From: CAYZZA01 sp964482685
GTDB lineage: Bacteria; Bacillota; Bacilli; Lactobacillales; Carnobacteriaceae_A
Length of the DNA: 64,000 bases
Reading direction: 5' to 3'
NCBI GenBank assembly: GCA_964482685.1
Contig: CAYZZA010000001.1
Span: 1-64,000 of the forward strand
The translations under genes and the position numbers were made by a program. The number at the start of each line of letters is the position of its first letter. Position 1 is the stretch's first letter. The notes beneath the pieces are model-generated. The model saw only the letters and a list, made by a program, of their open reading frames with translations, ran no database searches and was not told the origin of the DNA. Below, in pieces: positions 16,804 through 26,212 of this stretch.

Positions 16804-18279
16804 TCATTCACCTATTTTTAATAGTGTCAACACTATTTCTTTCATTTCTTCTGGATTGCACTGACTCTTGTGCAAAGGTTGTTTGTCTTTTAGCTTTCGC
16901 AATTCAGCCGGAATATCCCGTTTAGCTTTGTGGCTGAGTTCTTCAATAATCGCAAAACTATCTTTGTTGGCGGTATCAATGCCAATCGATTCAGCTACTT
17001 TTTTACTGAATTTAAAGGGACTTGCTGTAGAGACAATCACTGTCTTTGTCGTATCGTTTGTTTCCACTAAATATTGTTCGTACGCACTGTGGCCGACTGC
17101 GGTATGAGGATCAATCAAGTAGCCGTCTTCTTCAAACACACGTTGGATTGAGGAGGTTGTATCTGCTTCAGTCGCAAAATATCCTTTAAAATCCTCTAGT
17201 TCAATGTTCTTTGTTTTATATTCTCCTTGATTATTTAAGTTCTCCATATACTGTTTAACGTCAAGGTCTTTGCCACCACTCAAATGAAACAACAGTCTTT
17301 CTAGATTCGAGGATGTTAAAATATCCATCGAAGGCGAAGACGTCAAGATTAATTCACGGTTAGCATCATATATTCCGGTATTGAAAAAATCAGTTAACAC
17401 ATTGTTTTCATTAGAAGCACAAATTAACTTGTGGATTGGCAAGCCCATTTTCTTTGCGTAATAAGCTGCCAAGATATTGCCGAAGTTACCCGTAGGTACA
17501 ACAAAGTTGACGCGTTCTCCTTCTATTAGCTCATGGGAATTCAATAACTGGAGATAACTGTGGTAATAATACACAATTTGAGGAACCAACCGCCCAATGT
17601 TGATCGAGTTGGCGGAGGAGAACGTATAGCCTTCTTTTTCTAATTGTTCAATAAACTGACGATCATTCATCAGTTTTTTTACACCTGTTTGGGCATCATC
17701 AAAATCCCCATTAATCGACACAACAAACGTATTCTCTCCCTCATGAGTCAACATTTGCTTTTTCTGAATCGGGCTCACCCCATCTTCAGGGAAAAAGACG
17801 ATGATGCTCAATCCAGGTATATTGGCGAAGCTTTCAAGTGCCGCTTTTCCTGTATCTCCAGACGTTGCGGTTAAAATAATGATTTCCTTTTTCTCGCCCA
17901 CTTTTTGAATCGATGCTTTTAATAAATAAGGAAGAATGGACAAAGCAACGTCTTTAAACGCAAATGTAGGACCATGGAACAATTCTAAGTAATGTTGTCC
18001 TTCTACTTCTACTAGGGGCGCAATTTCCTTCGCTGTAAATTTTTCGTCGTACGCATGTTCAATTGCATCAAGTAGAACCTCTGCTCCTAAATCAGGAAAA
18101 TATCTTTTAAGTACTTCGTAAGCTAATTCCTTGTAGCTCATATGTACGTACGACTCAATTGGCTCCATTTCAGGGATGACTGTTGGCACGTATAAGCCGC
18201 CGTCTTCGGCAATCCCTTTCACGATTGCTTCACTTGGAGAAACCATCTTTTGTTTGTCTCGTGTACTAATATACTTCAT
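16804..18279 (-). CDS. thrC: Threonine synthase
   Basis: PLP enzyme of 491 residues converting O-phosphohomoserine to threonine. The N-terminal MKYISTRDKQKMVSPSEAI is the threonine synthase N-domain. The PLP lysine is in FHGPTFAFKDVAL, followed by ATSGDTGKAALESF and VPTGNFGN. It is the longer threonine synthase type. ATG 18279 has AAGGAGGA upstream; the frame extends to 18315 into hom but without support. It follows hom by 11 nt. Confidence 0.96.
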   Translation of the reverse strand: MKYISTRDKQKMVSPSEAIVKGIAEDGGLYVPTVIPEMEPIESYVHMSYKELAYEVLKRYFPDLGAEVLLDAIEHAYDEKFTAKEIAPLVEVEGQHYLELFHGPTFAFKDVALSILPYLLKASIQKVGEKKEIIILTATSGDTGKAALESFANIPGLSIIVFFPEDGVSPIQKKQMLTHEGENTFVVSINGDFDDAQTGVKKLMNDRQFIEQLEKEGYTFSSANSINIGRLVPQIVYYYHSYLQLLNSHELIEGERVNFVVPTGNFGNILAAYYAKKMGLPIHKLICASNENNVLTDFFNTGIYDANRELILTSSPSMDILTSSNLERLLFHLSGGKDLDVKQYMENLNNQGEYKTKNIELEDFKGYFATEADTTSSIQRVFEEDGYLIDPHTAVGHSAYEQYLVETNDTTKTVIVSTASPFKFSKKVAESIGIDTANKDSFAIIEELSHKAKRDIPAELRKLKDKQPLHKSQCNPEEMKEIVLTLLKIGE

Positions 18280-18290
18280 TTTCTTCCTCC

Positions 18291-19502
18291 TTATTCTGCT
18301 AGTCGTACGATGCAATAATCGTGTTCGTCTATCCCTAACGACGAAAGAGCCTCTAGTACTTGACTGTAATACCTGTCTCCAGTCACAACCACGGCATGTC
18401 CATCTACTTGTGTAACTTGATCAAACCACTTGTTTAATGCGTCCAATCTGTCTTTTGCACAGTCGGTTACTCTGATATAGAAGCGACTGCTATATGTGTG
18501 GTTTAAATTGCAAAGCTCTTTTGTACCCAAGGGATTCTGTTTTCGATTTAAACCAAGCGCAATGTCGACCACATCTCTCAAGACCGCGTCCCCTGTCACC
18601 TGTTTCCCAGCACCAGCTCCATAAAATTTTAACTCACCAATGTGGGAACCTGTAAAACTGACGCTATTGTATGCCATATTTACCGTAGCTAAATAGGCCT
18701 CTTCGCGAATAATAGTGGGCATCACAACAGCTGTATAGCCTTCTGCTTCCTCTTTGACTTCTCCTATTAACTTCACGGTGGATCCAAGCTGTTGAATTTG
18801 TCTGACATCAAACGCATTGAGCTTGTCAATGCCTACTCGAATGATGTCTTGTTCAGTTATTTTTCCTTGTAGGGCCAATGTCCCAAGAATCCTTAATTTA
18901 CTGCGGGTATCGAAACCAGCCACATCTGCAGTTGGATCGGCTTCCGCATACCCCAAGTCTTGTGCTTCCTTTAGGGCCTCTTCATACCCGAGTCCTTCAT
19001 CAAACATTTTTGTTAAGATATAGTTGGATGTCCCATTAAGAATCCCTGAAACTTCAGTAATCGTATTTAAGATGACTTCTTCTTTCAAGGGTTTTAGAAT
19101 AGGGATTCCCCCACCTACACTGGCCTCGTATAAAAAAGACACATTTTTCTCAGTTGCTAAAGCGGATAATTCCTCAAAATATTTCGACACCAATGCTTTG
19201 TTTGCGGTGACGACAGATTTCCCTTTGTTTAACGCCTGTTTGATGTATTGATAACTATCTTCTACGTTACTTGTGACCTCCACAATGATCTCAATTTCCT
19301 CGTCTTCCAACAAGTCATTGAAATCAGTTGTCAAACGAGTGCGTTCAATCGAAGCCTCTCTTTTTTTCTGCATATTTTGAACCAATATTTTTTTCAAAAC
19401 AAGTGTGTCTCCCAATAGGTTTGTGAGTGCATCTGATCGATCGTCTAGAATCTCTACGACACCCATCCCTACCGTTCCCAACCCTAACAACCCAATGTTT
19501 AT
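18291..19502 (-). CDS. hom: Homoserine dehydrogenase (probable AUA start)
   Basis: NAD(P)-dependent enzyme of about 403 residues with a C-terminal ACT domain, reducing aspartate semialdehyde to homoserine. Middle motifs include SGILNGTSNYILTKM and YAEADPTADVAG. The start is unusual. The first conventional codon, TTG 19490, leaves only M-L before the Rossmann glycine motif and lies 22 nt from the Shine-Dalgarno GAGGAGG (19519-19513). Reading from ATA 19502 gives MNIGLLGLGTVG, the expected first strand, 10 nt from that Shine-Dalgarno and in a 4-nt overlap (ATAA) with the asd stop. I therefore extend it to ATA. Confidence 0.93.
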   Translation of the reverse strand: MNIGLLGLGTVGMGVVEILDDRSDALTNLLGDTLVLKKILVQNMQKKREASIERTRLTTDFNDLLEDEEIEIIVEVTSNVEDSYQYIKQALNKGKSVVTANKALVSKYFEELSALATEKNVSFLYEASVGGGIPILKPLKEEVILNTITEVSGILNGTSNYILTKMFDEGLGYEEALKEAQDLGYAEADPTADVAGFDTRSKLRILGTLALQGKITEQDIIRVGIDKLNAFDVRQIQQLGSTVKLIGEVKEEAEGYTAVVMPTIIREEAYLATVNMAYNSVSFTGSHIGELKFYGAGAGKQVTGDAVLRDVVDIALGLNRKQNPLGTKELCNLNHTYSSRFYIRVTDCAKDRLDALNKWFDQVTQVDGHAVVVTGDRYYSQVLEALSSLGIDEHDYCIVRLAE

Positions 19503-20497
19503 AATGATGGTTCCTCCTCTAACATCTGAATCATTTTTTCTGCAATTTGAATGGTATTTAAAGCGGCCCCTTTTCGGATATTATCTGCGACTACCCATAA
19601 GTTCAATCCATTTTCCACACTAAAATCACGCCTAATCCGTCCGATATAAACGTCATCTTTTCCCTGTACCTCTAGAGCGAGTGGATATACATTTTCCGAT
19701 CCTTTATCTTGAAGTGTGATACCTTCTGCTTGTTCAAATGCCTCATAAACTGCTTCCATTGTAAATGGCTGTGCCAATTCTACGTTGATAGACAAACTAT
19801 GTCCATATCGAACAGGGACGCGGACACATGTTGCTGTGAGTTTCATTCGATCATTATTTAATATTTTTTTCGTTTCTTCCATCATTTTCATTTCTTCTTT
19901 TGTGTACCCATTTTCTAAAAAGCTATCGATATGGGGCAAAACATTGTATTGAATCGGATGCGGATACAACTGAGCTTTTCCTTCTTCAAGGTCTTTCAAT
20001 CCATCTACACCGGAACCTGAGACTGCTTGATACGTCGAATAGACCACTCTTTTAATGCCAAACTGGTCCTCTAATGGTTTTAGTGCTACGACCGCTTGAA
20101 TCGTTGTGCAATTAGGATTGGCAACCAATCCTTTATGTGTACGCAATGCTTCTGGATTCACCTCCGGGACGATTAACGGAACAGTTGAATCCATTCTAAA
20201 AAAACTACTGTTGTCGATTACCTTGACACCTTTTTTTACAGCTATCGGGGCATATCTCTCGCTGATGGCTCCCCCTGCTGCGAAAAGTGCTAAATCGATG
20301 TCTCGATCAAAAGAGGTTTCTGTCAATTCCTCTATCACATATTCTTCTCCAGCAAACGTGATCGGTTGCCCAACAGATTTTTTTGAGGCAAAAAAGAAGA
20401 GCCTGTCTATGGGAAACTTTCGTTCTTCTAATATCTGAACCATTGTACTTCCGACAAGTCCAGTCGCACCAACGATGGCTACATTGTACTGTTTCAT
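19499..20497 (-). CDS. asd: Aspartate-semialdehyde dehydrogenase
   Basis: Enzyme of 332 residues reducing aspartyl phosphate to the semialdehyde, the branch point to threonine, methionine and lysine/peptidoglycan. The NADP motif VGATGLVGSTM is at residues 9-19, the active-site cysteine is in NPNCTTIQ, and GSGVDGLKDLEEG follows. ATG 20497 has GGTGGAG upstream. The gene lies 16 nt after lysC, and its stop overlaps the proposed hom start. Confidence 0.96.
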   Translation of the reverse strand: MKQYNVAIVGATGLVGSTMVQILEERKFPIDRLFFFASKKSVGQPITFAGEEYVIEELTETSFDRDIDLALFAAGGAISERYAPIAVKKGVKVIDNSSFFRMDSTVPLIVPEVNPEALRTHKGLVANPNCTTIQAVVALKPLEDQFGIKRVVYSTYQAVSGSGVDGLKDLEEGKAQLYPHPIQYNVLPHIDSFLENGYTKEEMKMMEETKKILNNDRMKLTATCVRVPVRYGHSLSINVELAQPFTMEAVYEAFEQAEGITLQDKGSENVYPLALEVQGKDDVYIGRIRRDFSVENGLNLWVVADNIRKGAALNTIQIAEKMIQMLEEEPSL

Positions 20498-20512
20498 CTC
20501 AACTCCACCTTT

Positions 20513-21835
20513 CTAGTCCTCTTCAAAAGCCTTATAAATAGAGGCAATTGCCCCTTCAAAATCAGCATTTTCAACACCTACAATGACATTCAATTCACTG
20601 GACCCTTGAATAATCATGCGTATATTGATGTCATTGGTTGACAACGCGGTAAATATTTTGGCTGAGATTCCTTTCTTTCGGATAATCCCTCTGCCTACAA
20701 CCGCAATCAAAGCCATATTCGGATACGCAACAATGTGATCTGGAGCGCAATATATCTTGATTTCCTCAATAAGTTTGTCTAGTTTGCCACTTACTTGTGC
20801 AGAAGAGACCACAACGGAAACGGAATCAATGCTTGACGGCATATGTTCAATCGCAATGCCATTTGTTTCAAATACAGTGACAAGTTTTCTAAAAAAATCT
20901 TTTTCGGTAATCATTTGAAGTTTATCAATGGCAATCACGGTAAAATCTTTTTTTCCTGCAATTCCTGTAATGGTTGCTAATTGACTGATCGGGTATGTGT
21001 CGTCAACAATTTTGGTCCCTTCATGCTCGGGAAAATTTGTGTTTTTAATATTGATCGCAATACTTTTGTTTTTAATAGGGAACAATGATTCTTCATGTAA
21101 AACAGGTGCGCCCATGTAAGAAAGTTCTCTCAGCTCTTTGTATGTAATGACTTCAATCGGTTTTGGGGTGTCCACAATTCGAGGATCTGCCATCAAAAAT
21201 CCTGACACATCTGTCCAGTTTTCATACAAGTGAGCATGTAAGGAATCCGCAATAATAGCTCCTGTAATATCTGAACCGCCCCGACTGAAGGTAACAATTT
21301 CACCATCAAGCGTAGCTCCGTAAAAACCTGGAATTACTGCCTTGGTTTCATCATTGATGGCTTCACTTATTTTTTTATCCGTTGTTTTTGAATCAAATTT
21401 TCCATGAGCATCAAAGATAATAATGGAAGCAGAATCAATAAAATCAAATCCTAAAAAACGTGCTAGAATAATGGCATTTAAGAATTCACCTCGGCTAGCT
21501 GCGTAATCTTTCGAGGCTCCTTTTTGAATGTTTTCTTTAATCGTATCAAGAATTTCTTGGAGATTTAGATCAATCTTGAGTTCATCGACAATCTTCAAAA
21601 AACGAACTTCTACAATTTTATAGACTTCATCGATACTCAATTTATTTGAAGCTAGTTGGTAACACATATACAAAATATCCGTTATTTTATGATCTTCTTT
21701 TTGTGTCTTTCCTGGCGCAGACGGGACAATGATCCTTCTGCTTTCGTTTGCCTCAACAATTTTTTTCACTTTTTTAAATTGAGCACTATCTGCTAAAGAA
21801 CTTCCTCCAAATTTCGCTACAATAACATTTTCCAC
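20513..21835 (-). CDS. Aspartate kinase, threonine-operon type
   Basis: Monofunctional aspartokinase of 440 residues. KFGGSSLADSAQF is the N-terminal kinase motif, followed by FSRGGSDITGAI; two C-terminal ACT-type regulatory domains occupy roughly 300-440 and probably bind an amino-acid effector. The start is GTG 21835, with GAGGAG 8 nt upstream. It heads the lysC-asd-hom-thrC-thrB operon. Position suggests this isozyme feeds threonine synthesis. No T-box or lysine riboswitch was found in the leader. Confidence 0.94.
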   Translation of the reverse strand: MENVIVAKFGGSSLADSAQFKKVKKIVEANESRRIIVPSAPGKTQKEDHKITDILYMCYQLASNKLSIDEVYKIVEVRFLKIVDELKIDLNLQEILDTIKENIQKGASKDYAASRGEFLNAIILARFLGFDFIDSASIIIFDAHGKFDSKTTDKKISEAINDETKAVIPGFYGATLDGEIVTFSRGGSDITGAIIADSLHAHLYENWTDVSGFLMADPRIVDTPKPIEVITYKELRELSYMGAPVLHEESLFPIKNKSIAINIKNTNFPEHEGTKIVDDTYPISQLATITGIAGKKDFTVIAIDKLQMITEKDFFRKLVTVFETNGIAIEHMPSSIDSVSVVVSSAQVSGKLDKLIEEIKIYCAPDHIVAYPNMALIAVVGRGIIRKKGISAKIFTALSTNDINIRMIIQGSSELNVIVGVENADFEGAIASIYKAFEED

Positions 21836-22238
21836 TGATTGGTCTCCTCTTTCTATTCTTCCCTAGATGCTGATTCCACAATACTGGCAATCTGCTTTTT
21901 TCTTAAAAATTAAAAATATCGTGCTACGATTCTATATAGGTTTGCTGTATCTAAGCAGAAAACACCTTTTTTGAAGACATACAATCCTTTTTACTTAGTC
22001 TAGTAGGTCTACCAAGACACGCACAGAGCTTCTTTTAGTGATTTCTGCACCAAGTTTCTTTGGCTCATTTTACCATGTTTGTATACATTAAAACATTCTA
22101 ATCTATTTTCTCATCTAAATACAGACTTGAAACACTCTTGCTGAATGGTTTGTGAAAGAAAAAACAGGACATTCCTTACAATTCATAGTACTATATGCTA
22201 CGCTCTAATCAACTACATATACACAAGGGGTGAGTCTA
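21836..22238. other. Intergenic region between aspartate kinase and parA-like genes
   Basis: This 400-nt divergent spacer should hold promoters for the threonine operon and for the ParA-like gene. I looked for a T-box (GGTGGNACCGCG), a lysine riboswitch and clear -35/-10 pairs and found none that is convincing. No tRNA or small gene is visible. Confidence 0.5.
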
Positions 22239-23033
22239 GTGGCGAAAAAAGTTGCGATTTTAAATACAAAAGAAGGGGTTGCGAAAACAACCACAGCAAT
22301 AGTGCTTGCTGGTATTCTTTCAGAAAACGAAGACAATAAAGTGCTAATTGTCGATGGAGATGCGAAAGGAAATAGTTTGTTTGCTTTCGGAGAAAATCCG
22401 GAGCTTCTTAACGATACGTTGTATGATGTAATTGTGGGTGGGCTTCCCGCCTCGCAAGTAATCTATGAATATTCAAATAACTTGCACATTTTGCCCTCCA
22501 ATGATGACCTTGATTTTCTAGACCAAGACGTCTGGACCAATCAATCACGGTATCCTGTTCCGTTCCGCCTACTCCAAAGAGCTTTATGGGAACACATCGA
22601 ACCAAAGTACACCCATATTATCTTTGATGCTTCACCAAATATGAATTTAATGAGCATGAATATTTTAGCTTATGCTGATTCAGTCGTTGTTCCATTTGAA
22701 TTAAACGAAACTGCTCTCAAAGGACTAACTAAAATGGTTCAAAAAATTCAAGATTTCAAAGAGAGTCGAAACCATCAACTAACAATTGGCGCTCTTTTGC
22801 CTGTAAAAGTAGACTTTGGAAGCGAAGAAAATCTCTCTATTTTAGAAGACATCCAACAATTTGCGGATGAACACCATCTTATTCTGTATAAAAAAGGGAT
22901 TCAAAAAGAGCCCGTACTTGACACGTCTCTTCCAATGTTTGGGTCCAGCGTGAACCAAAAAAAGCATGCGCAAAATATGGCAAAAAATTATTATGAATTT
23001 ACACACACTCTTAGAGATAGAGGGATTTTCTAA
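22239..23033 (+). CDS. Orphan ParA/Soj-like ATPase with altered P-loop
   Basis: MinD/ParA-type ATPase of 264 residues. The deviant Walker A is itself altered: residues 10-19 read TKEGVAKTTT where KGGVGKTT is usual; the signature lysine and catalytic lysine remain. LIVDGDAKGNSLFAFG corresponds to Walker A', and HIIFDASPNMNLMSMN to Walker B. The start GTG 22239 has AAGGGG 8 nt upstream. No ParB or parS-like partner is adjacent, so this is probably a chromosomal orphan rather than a plasmid partition system. Transcribed alone, with a strong terminator following. Confidence 0.85.
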   Translation: MAKKVAILNTKEGVAKTTTAIVLAGILSENEDNKVLIVDGDAKGNSLFAFGENPELLNDTLYDVIVGGLPASQVIYEYSNNLHILPSNDDLDFLDQDVWTNQSRYPVPFRLLQRALWEHIEPKYTHIIFDASPNMNLMSMNILAYADSVVVPFELNETALKGLTKMVQKIQDFKESRNHQLTIGALLPVKVDFGSEENLSILEDIQQFADEHHLILYKKGIQKEPVLDTSLPMFGSSVNQKKHAQNMAKNYYEFTHTLRDRGIF

Positions 23034-23087
23034 CGTTTCTTTTAATGAAGTCTTCCTTAACACTATACTATTCTCACTAAATAGAAC

Positions 23088-23127
23088 AAAAAACGGCGGT
23101 GAATCAAAGGATTCACCGCCGTTTTTT
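23088..23127. terminator. Bidirectional terminator after the parA-like gene
   Basis: Perfect 18-nt arms at 23088-23105 and 23110-23127 around a 4-nt loop, with A6 and T6 ends. It serves the plus-strand ParA-like gene; aspA on the other strand ends about 180 nt away. Confidence 0.93.
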
Positions 23128-23305
23128 GTATTAAACTTGCCCATAGGGTCCCTAACCGGTTCGTTCATTTTTCTGGTTCTACGTATGTACACGCAATTGA
23201 ATGAACAGGTGCTCTACTCGGGCATCCAAAAAGCTTTTTCCTCTACACATACATCTATTTGTACGACAAACTTTCGAAGAAAAGCAGACTGATGACTAGT
23301 TCGCG

Positions 23306-24706
23306 CTATCTTGGGTGAATCATGGAGTGTGGGTCTAAAGTTTCTTCTAATACCTCTTCACTTAACAATCCTTGTTCAAGAACCAATTCTCTAAGGGTAC
23401 GGTTTTCTTTCAATGCTTGATTTGTTAATTCTGTCACTTTGGTATAACCAAGTTCCTTTAACAAGGCCGTTGCCATCGCAAGTGATTCTTCTACATATTG
23501 TGTACATTGGGCCTCGTTTACAGTTAATCCTTCAATGGCATTGACGCGTAAAGTGTGGCATGCATTTTTTAAAATTTCCATAGATTGAAACAGATTGAAA
23601 AATAAGACAGGCTCAAAAACATTCAATTCCATTTGGCCAGCTTCAACAGCCATCGTGATCGTTGCATCGTTTCCAATAACTTGGAAACACACTTGATTGA
23701 CTACTTCTGGAATAACCGGATTGACCTTCCCAGGCATGATAGATGAACCTGGTTGCTTAGCTGGAAGATGCAACTCATTCAATCCAACTTTTGGACCAGA
23801 AGCCATCAAACGCAAATCATTAGACAGGCGAGACAATCCAGTCGCAAATGTTTTCAAAGCAGAATGCACATAGGCAAACCCATCTATGTGTTTGGTGCTA
23901 TCAACAAGATCTTCTGCCCCTACAAAAGAAATACCTGTAACATCTGTTAACTTTTGGACGGCTGCTTCTTTGTAGCCCACTACGGAGTTGATTCCTGTTC
24001 CCACAGCAGTGGCTCCTAAGTTGACAGTTTTCATCTCTTCCAAAGCATGAGTCAATCGTTTCATATCACGTGTAAGAAGAGTACTGTAACTTGCAAATAC
24101 TTGCCCCATTGAAATCAACACTGCATCTTGAAGATGCGTTCTTCCAACCTTGATTACTTCTTTGTATGCTTCAGCTTTTTCACTAAATGCAGTTTCTAGC
24201 AAGTCCATTTCAGCTAGCAACGCTTCCCCTAACAAAAGAGTCGTTAGTTTCCCAGCTGTTGGGATGACATCATTCGTGGATTGAGCCTTGTTGACATGGT
24301 CATTGGGATGAACACTTGTGTATGTCCCTAGCGGATCCCCCAATAGTTGAGAGGCACGATTGGCAATAATTTCGTTGACATTCATATTCATTGAGGTGCC
24401 TGCACCTCCTTGAATGGCATCTGTAATAAACTCTTCGTTATGTGTGCCTTCCATAATTTCATCAGAAGCCTGTGTAATGGCTTGGGCTATTTTAGCGTCT
24501 AACTCTCCAACTGCTTCATTGGCTTGCGCACATGCTTTTTTAACAGCCCCTAGCGACCAAATCATTAGAGGATTGATTTTTTGTCCTGTAATATGAAAGT
24601 TTTCAACTGAACGCACAGACTGTGCGCCATAGAGTGCCTCTTTAGGTACAGGTACCTCACCTAGTGAATCACGTTCCATTCTTACTTGTTCCATATTGTT
24701 TGCCAT
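23306..24706 (-). CDS. aspA: Aspartate ammonia-lyase
   Basis: Fumarase/aspartase superfamily enzyme of 466 residues, converting aspartate to fumarate and ammonia. The N-terminal MERDSLGEVPVPKEALYGAQ and the signature GSSIMPGKVNPVIPEVVNQ are diagnostic; STNDVIPT and GRTHLQDAVLISMGQ point to aspartase rather than fumarase. It follows fumC and malic enzyme, giving an aspartate-fumarate-malate-pyruvate path. A terminator lies between fumC and aspA, so aspA may have its own promoter. Confidence 0.95.
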   Translation of the reverse strand: MANNMEQVRMERDSLGEVPVPKEALYGAQSVRSVENFHITGQKINPLMIWSLGAVKKACAQANEAVGELDAKIAQAITQASDEIMEGTHNEEFITDAIQGGAGTSMNMNVNEIIANRASQLLGDPLGTYTSVHPNDHVNKAQSTNDVIPTAGKLTTLLLGEALLAEMDLLETAFSEKAEAYKEVIKVGRTHLQDAVLISMGQVFASYSTLLTRDMKRLTHALEEMKTVNLGATAVGTGINSVVGYKEAAVQKLTDVTGISFVGAEDLVDSTKHIDGFAYVHSALKTFATGLSRLSNDLRLMASGPKVGLNELHLPAKQPGSSIMPGKVNPVIPEVVNQVCFQVIGNDATITMAVEAGQMELNVFEPVLFFNLFQSMEILKNACHTLRVNAIEGLTVNEAQCTQYVEESLAMATALLKELGYTKVTELTNQALKENRTLRELVLEQGLLSEEVLEETLDPHSMIHPR

Positions 24707-24787
24707 TATCCATTCTCCCTCTGAGTGAGTTTTGTTGTAGTGAGATAGTCGTGATTGGTTTTTTTGTTTAACAAAAATTTTCTATAG

Positions 24788-24823
24788 AAAGAAAGAAGAC
24801 GCAAGGAGTCTTCTTTCTTTTTT
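24788..24823 (-). terminator. Intrinsic terminator between fumC and aspA
   Basis: The 13-bp arms AAAGAAAGAAGAC (24788-24800) and GTCTTCTTTCTTT (24808-24820) are fully complementary around a 7-nt loop. The plus-strand side has the longer T-run; the minus-strand T content is moderate, so some readthrough from fumC into aspA is possible. Confidence 0.75.
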
Positions 24824-24835
24824 AATGTCTATATT

Positions 24836-26212
24836 TTATAGCTTGTTTGGTTTTATCATTTCATCGTATTTGAAAAAAGCATCAAATTCGTCTGCTGTCA
24901 TGAGACCTTCTGCTACAATAACTTCTTTGATACTTAGACCATCATTGTGTGCTTTTTTCACGATTTTAGATGTTTGGTCGTATCCTAATTTTTTGTTTAA
25001 ATACGTTGCCGTCATCAATGACTTCGTTAAGTTTTCGTCCATTTTTTCTTTGTTTACTTTCAGTCCTTGTAACGTTCTTGTATTAAAGGAGTTCAAAGCA
25101 TCGCTTAACAAACGAATGGATTGCCAGACATTATGCATAATCAAAGGCATAAATGCATTCAACTGAAAGTGTCCTTGGGAAGAACCAATGGCCACTGCAC
25201 TATTGTTGGACATGACTTGTACACAAACCATCGTCAATGCTTCCGCTTGTGTGGGGTTGACTTTCCCTGGCATGATGGAGCTTCCTGCTTCATTAGCTGG
25301 AATCGTGATTTCCCCAATTCCACAACGTGGTCCACTGGCTAACCAACGAATATCGTTGGCCATTTTCATTGCGTTAGTCGCAATGGTGTTTAGTGCACCA
25401 TGTCCAAAGACAAATGCATCTTTTGTGCTAATAGCATGAAAGAGATTCTCACTGACTGTAAAGGATTCAGACAAGTTTGTATTCAAATAAGCACACACAT
25501 CTTCTGAAAAACCTTCATACGTGTTCAGTCCTGTTCCAACTGCCGTTGCCCCAATAGATAACGTACGTAAAAATGGCATCACTGCTTGAAGTTGTTTTTT
25601 AGCTTCTGTAAACATGTGTGCCCATCCGCTGACTTCTTGTCCAAAGGTCAAAGGCGTGGCATCTTGAAGATGTGTTCTTCCTGTTTTAATAATATCTTTT
25701 GATTCTTCCGCAAGTTCCAGCAACACTTTTTCTACTCCATCTAATGCAGGAACCAATTCACGTTCCAACATCAAGGTGGCACATATATGCATACTTGTTG
25801 GAAATACGTCGTTGGAACTTTGTCCACAGTTGACGTCATCGTTCGGGTGAACGCCTAAACCTGGATTTTTTTGATTGGCTATATTGGCTACGACTTCGTT
25901 GACGTTCATGTTGGTTTGGGTACCACTTCCTGTTTGCCAAATGGACAAAGGAAAGTGATCCATAAAGTCTGCATCGGATAAGATAAAGTCACACGCTTCG
26001 ATAATGCCGTCGGCTTTATCAGCGGGCAAAACAGAACGTTTTTTATTCGCTTGTGCAGCGGCTTTTTTTAATTGAACCATCGATTCGATAAAAAAAGCAG
26101 GCATTTTCTCAGACCCAATTGGAAAGTTTTCTAGACTACGTTGTGTATTCGCACCCCAAAGAACATCTTCAGGAATCTCAATGGCCCCATAAATATCTTC
26201 TGTTTTCTTCAT
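24836..26212 (-). CDS. fumC: Fumarate hydratase, class II
   Basis: Fumarase of 458 residues hydrating fumarate to malate. GANTQRSLENFPIG, SSNDVFPTSMHI, GRTHLQDATPLTFGQE and GSSIMPGKVNPTQAEALTMV are characteristic. The ATG overlaps the malic-enzyme stop by 4 nt (ATGA), so the two are coupled. With aspA and malic enzyme it links aspartate to pyruvate without a full citric acid cycle. Confidence 0.95.
   Translation of the reverse strand: MKKTEDIYGAIEIPEDVLWGANTQRSLENFPIGSEKMPAFFIESMVQLKKAAAQANKKRSVLPADKADGIIEACDFILSDADFMDHFPLSIWQTGSGTQTNMNVNEVVANIANQKNPGLGVHPNDDVNCGQSSNDVFPTSMHICATLMLERELVPALDGVEKVLLELAEESKDIIKTGRTHLQDATPLTFGQEVSGWAHMFTEAKKQLQAVMPFLRTLSIGATAVGTGLNTYEGFSEDVCAYLNTNLSESFTVSENLFHAISTKDAFVFGHGALNTIATNAMKMANDIRWLASGPRCGIGEITIPANEAGSSIMPGKVNPTQAEALTMVCVQVMSNNSAVAIGSSQGHFQLNAFMPLIMHNVWQSIRLLSDALNSFNTRTLQGLKVNKEKMDENLTKSLMTATYLNKKLGYDQTSKIVKKAHNDGLSIKEVIVAEGLMTADEFDAFFKYDEMIKPNKL

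Noticed and set aside
21836..22140. Possible T-box or lysine riboswitch before the threonine operon
   Set aside because: I searched for the GGTGGNACCGCG T-box core and lysine-riboswitch blocks on the minus strand and found none.
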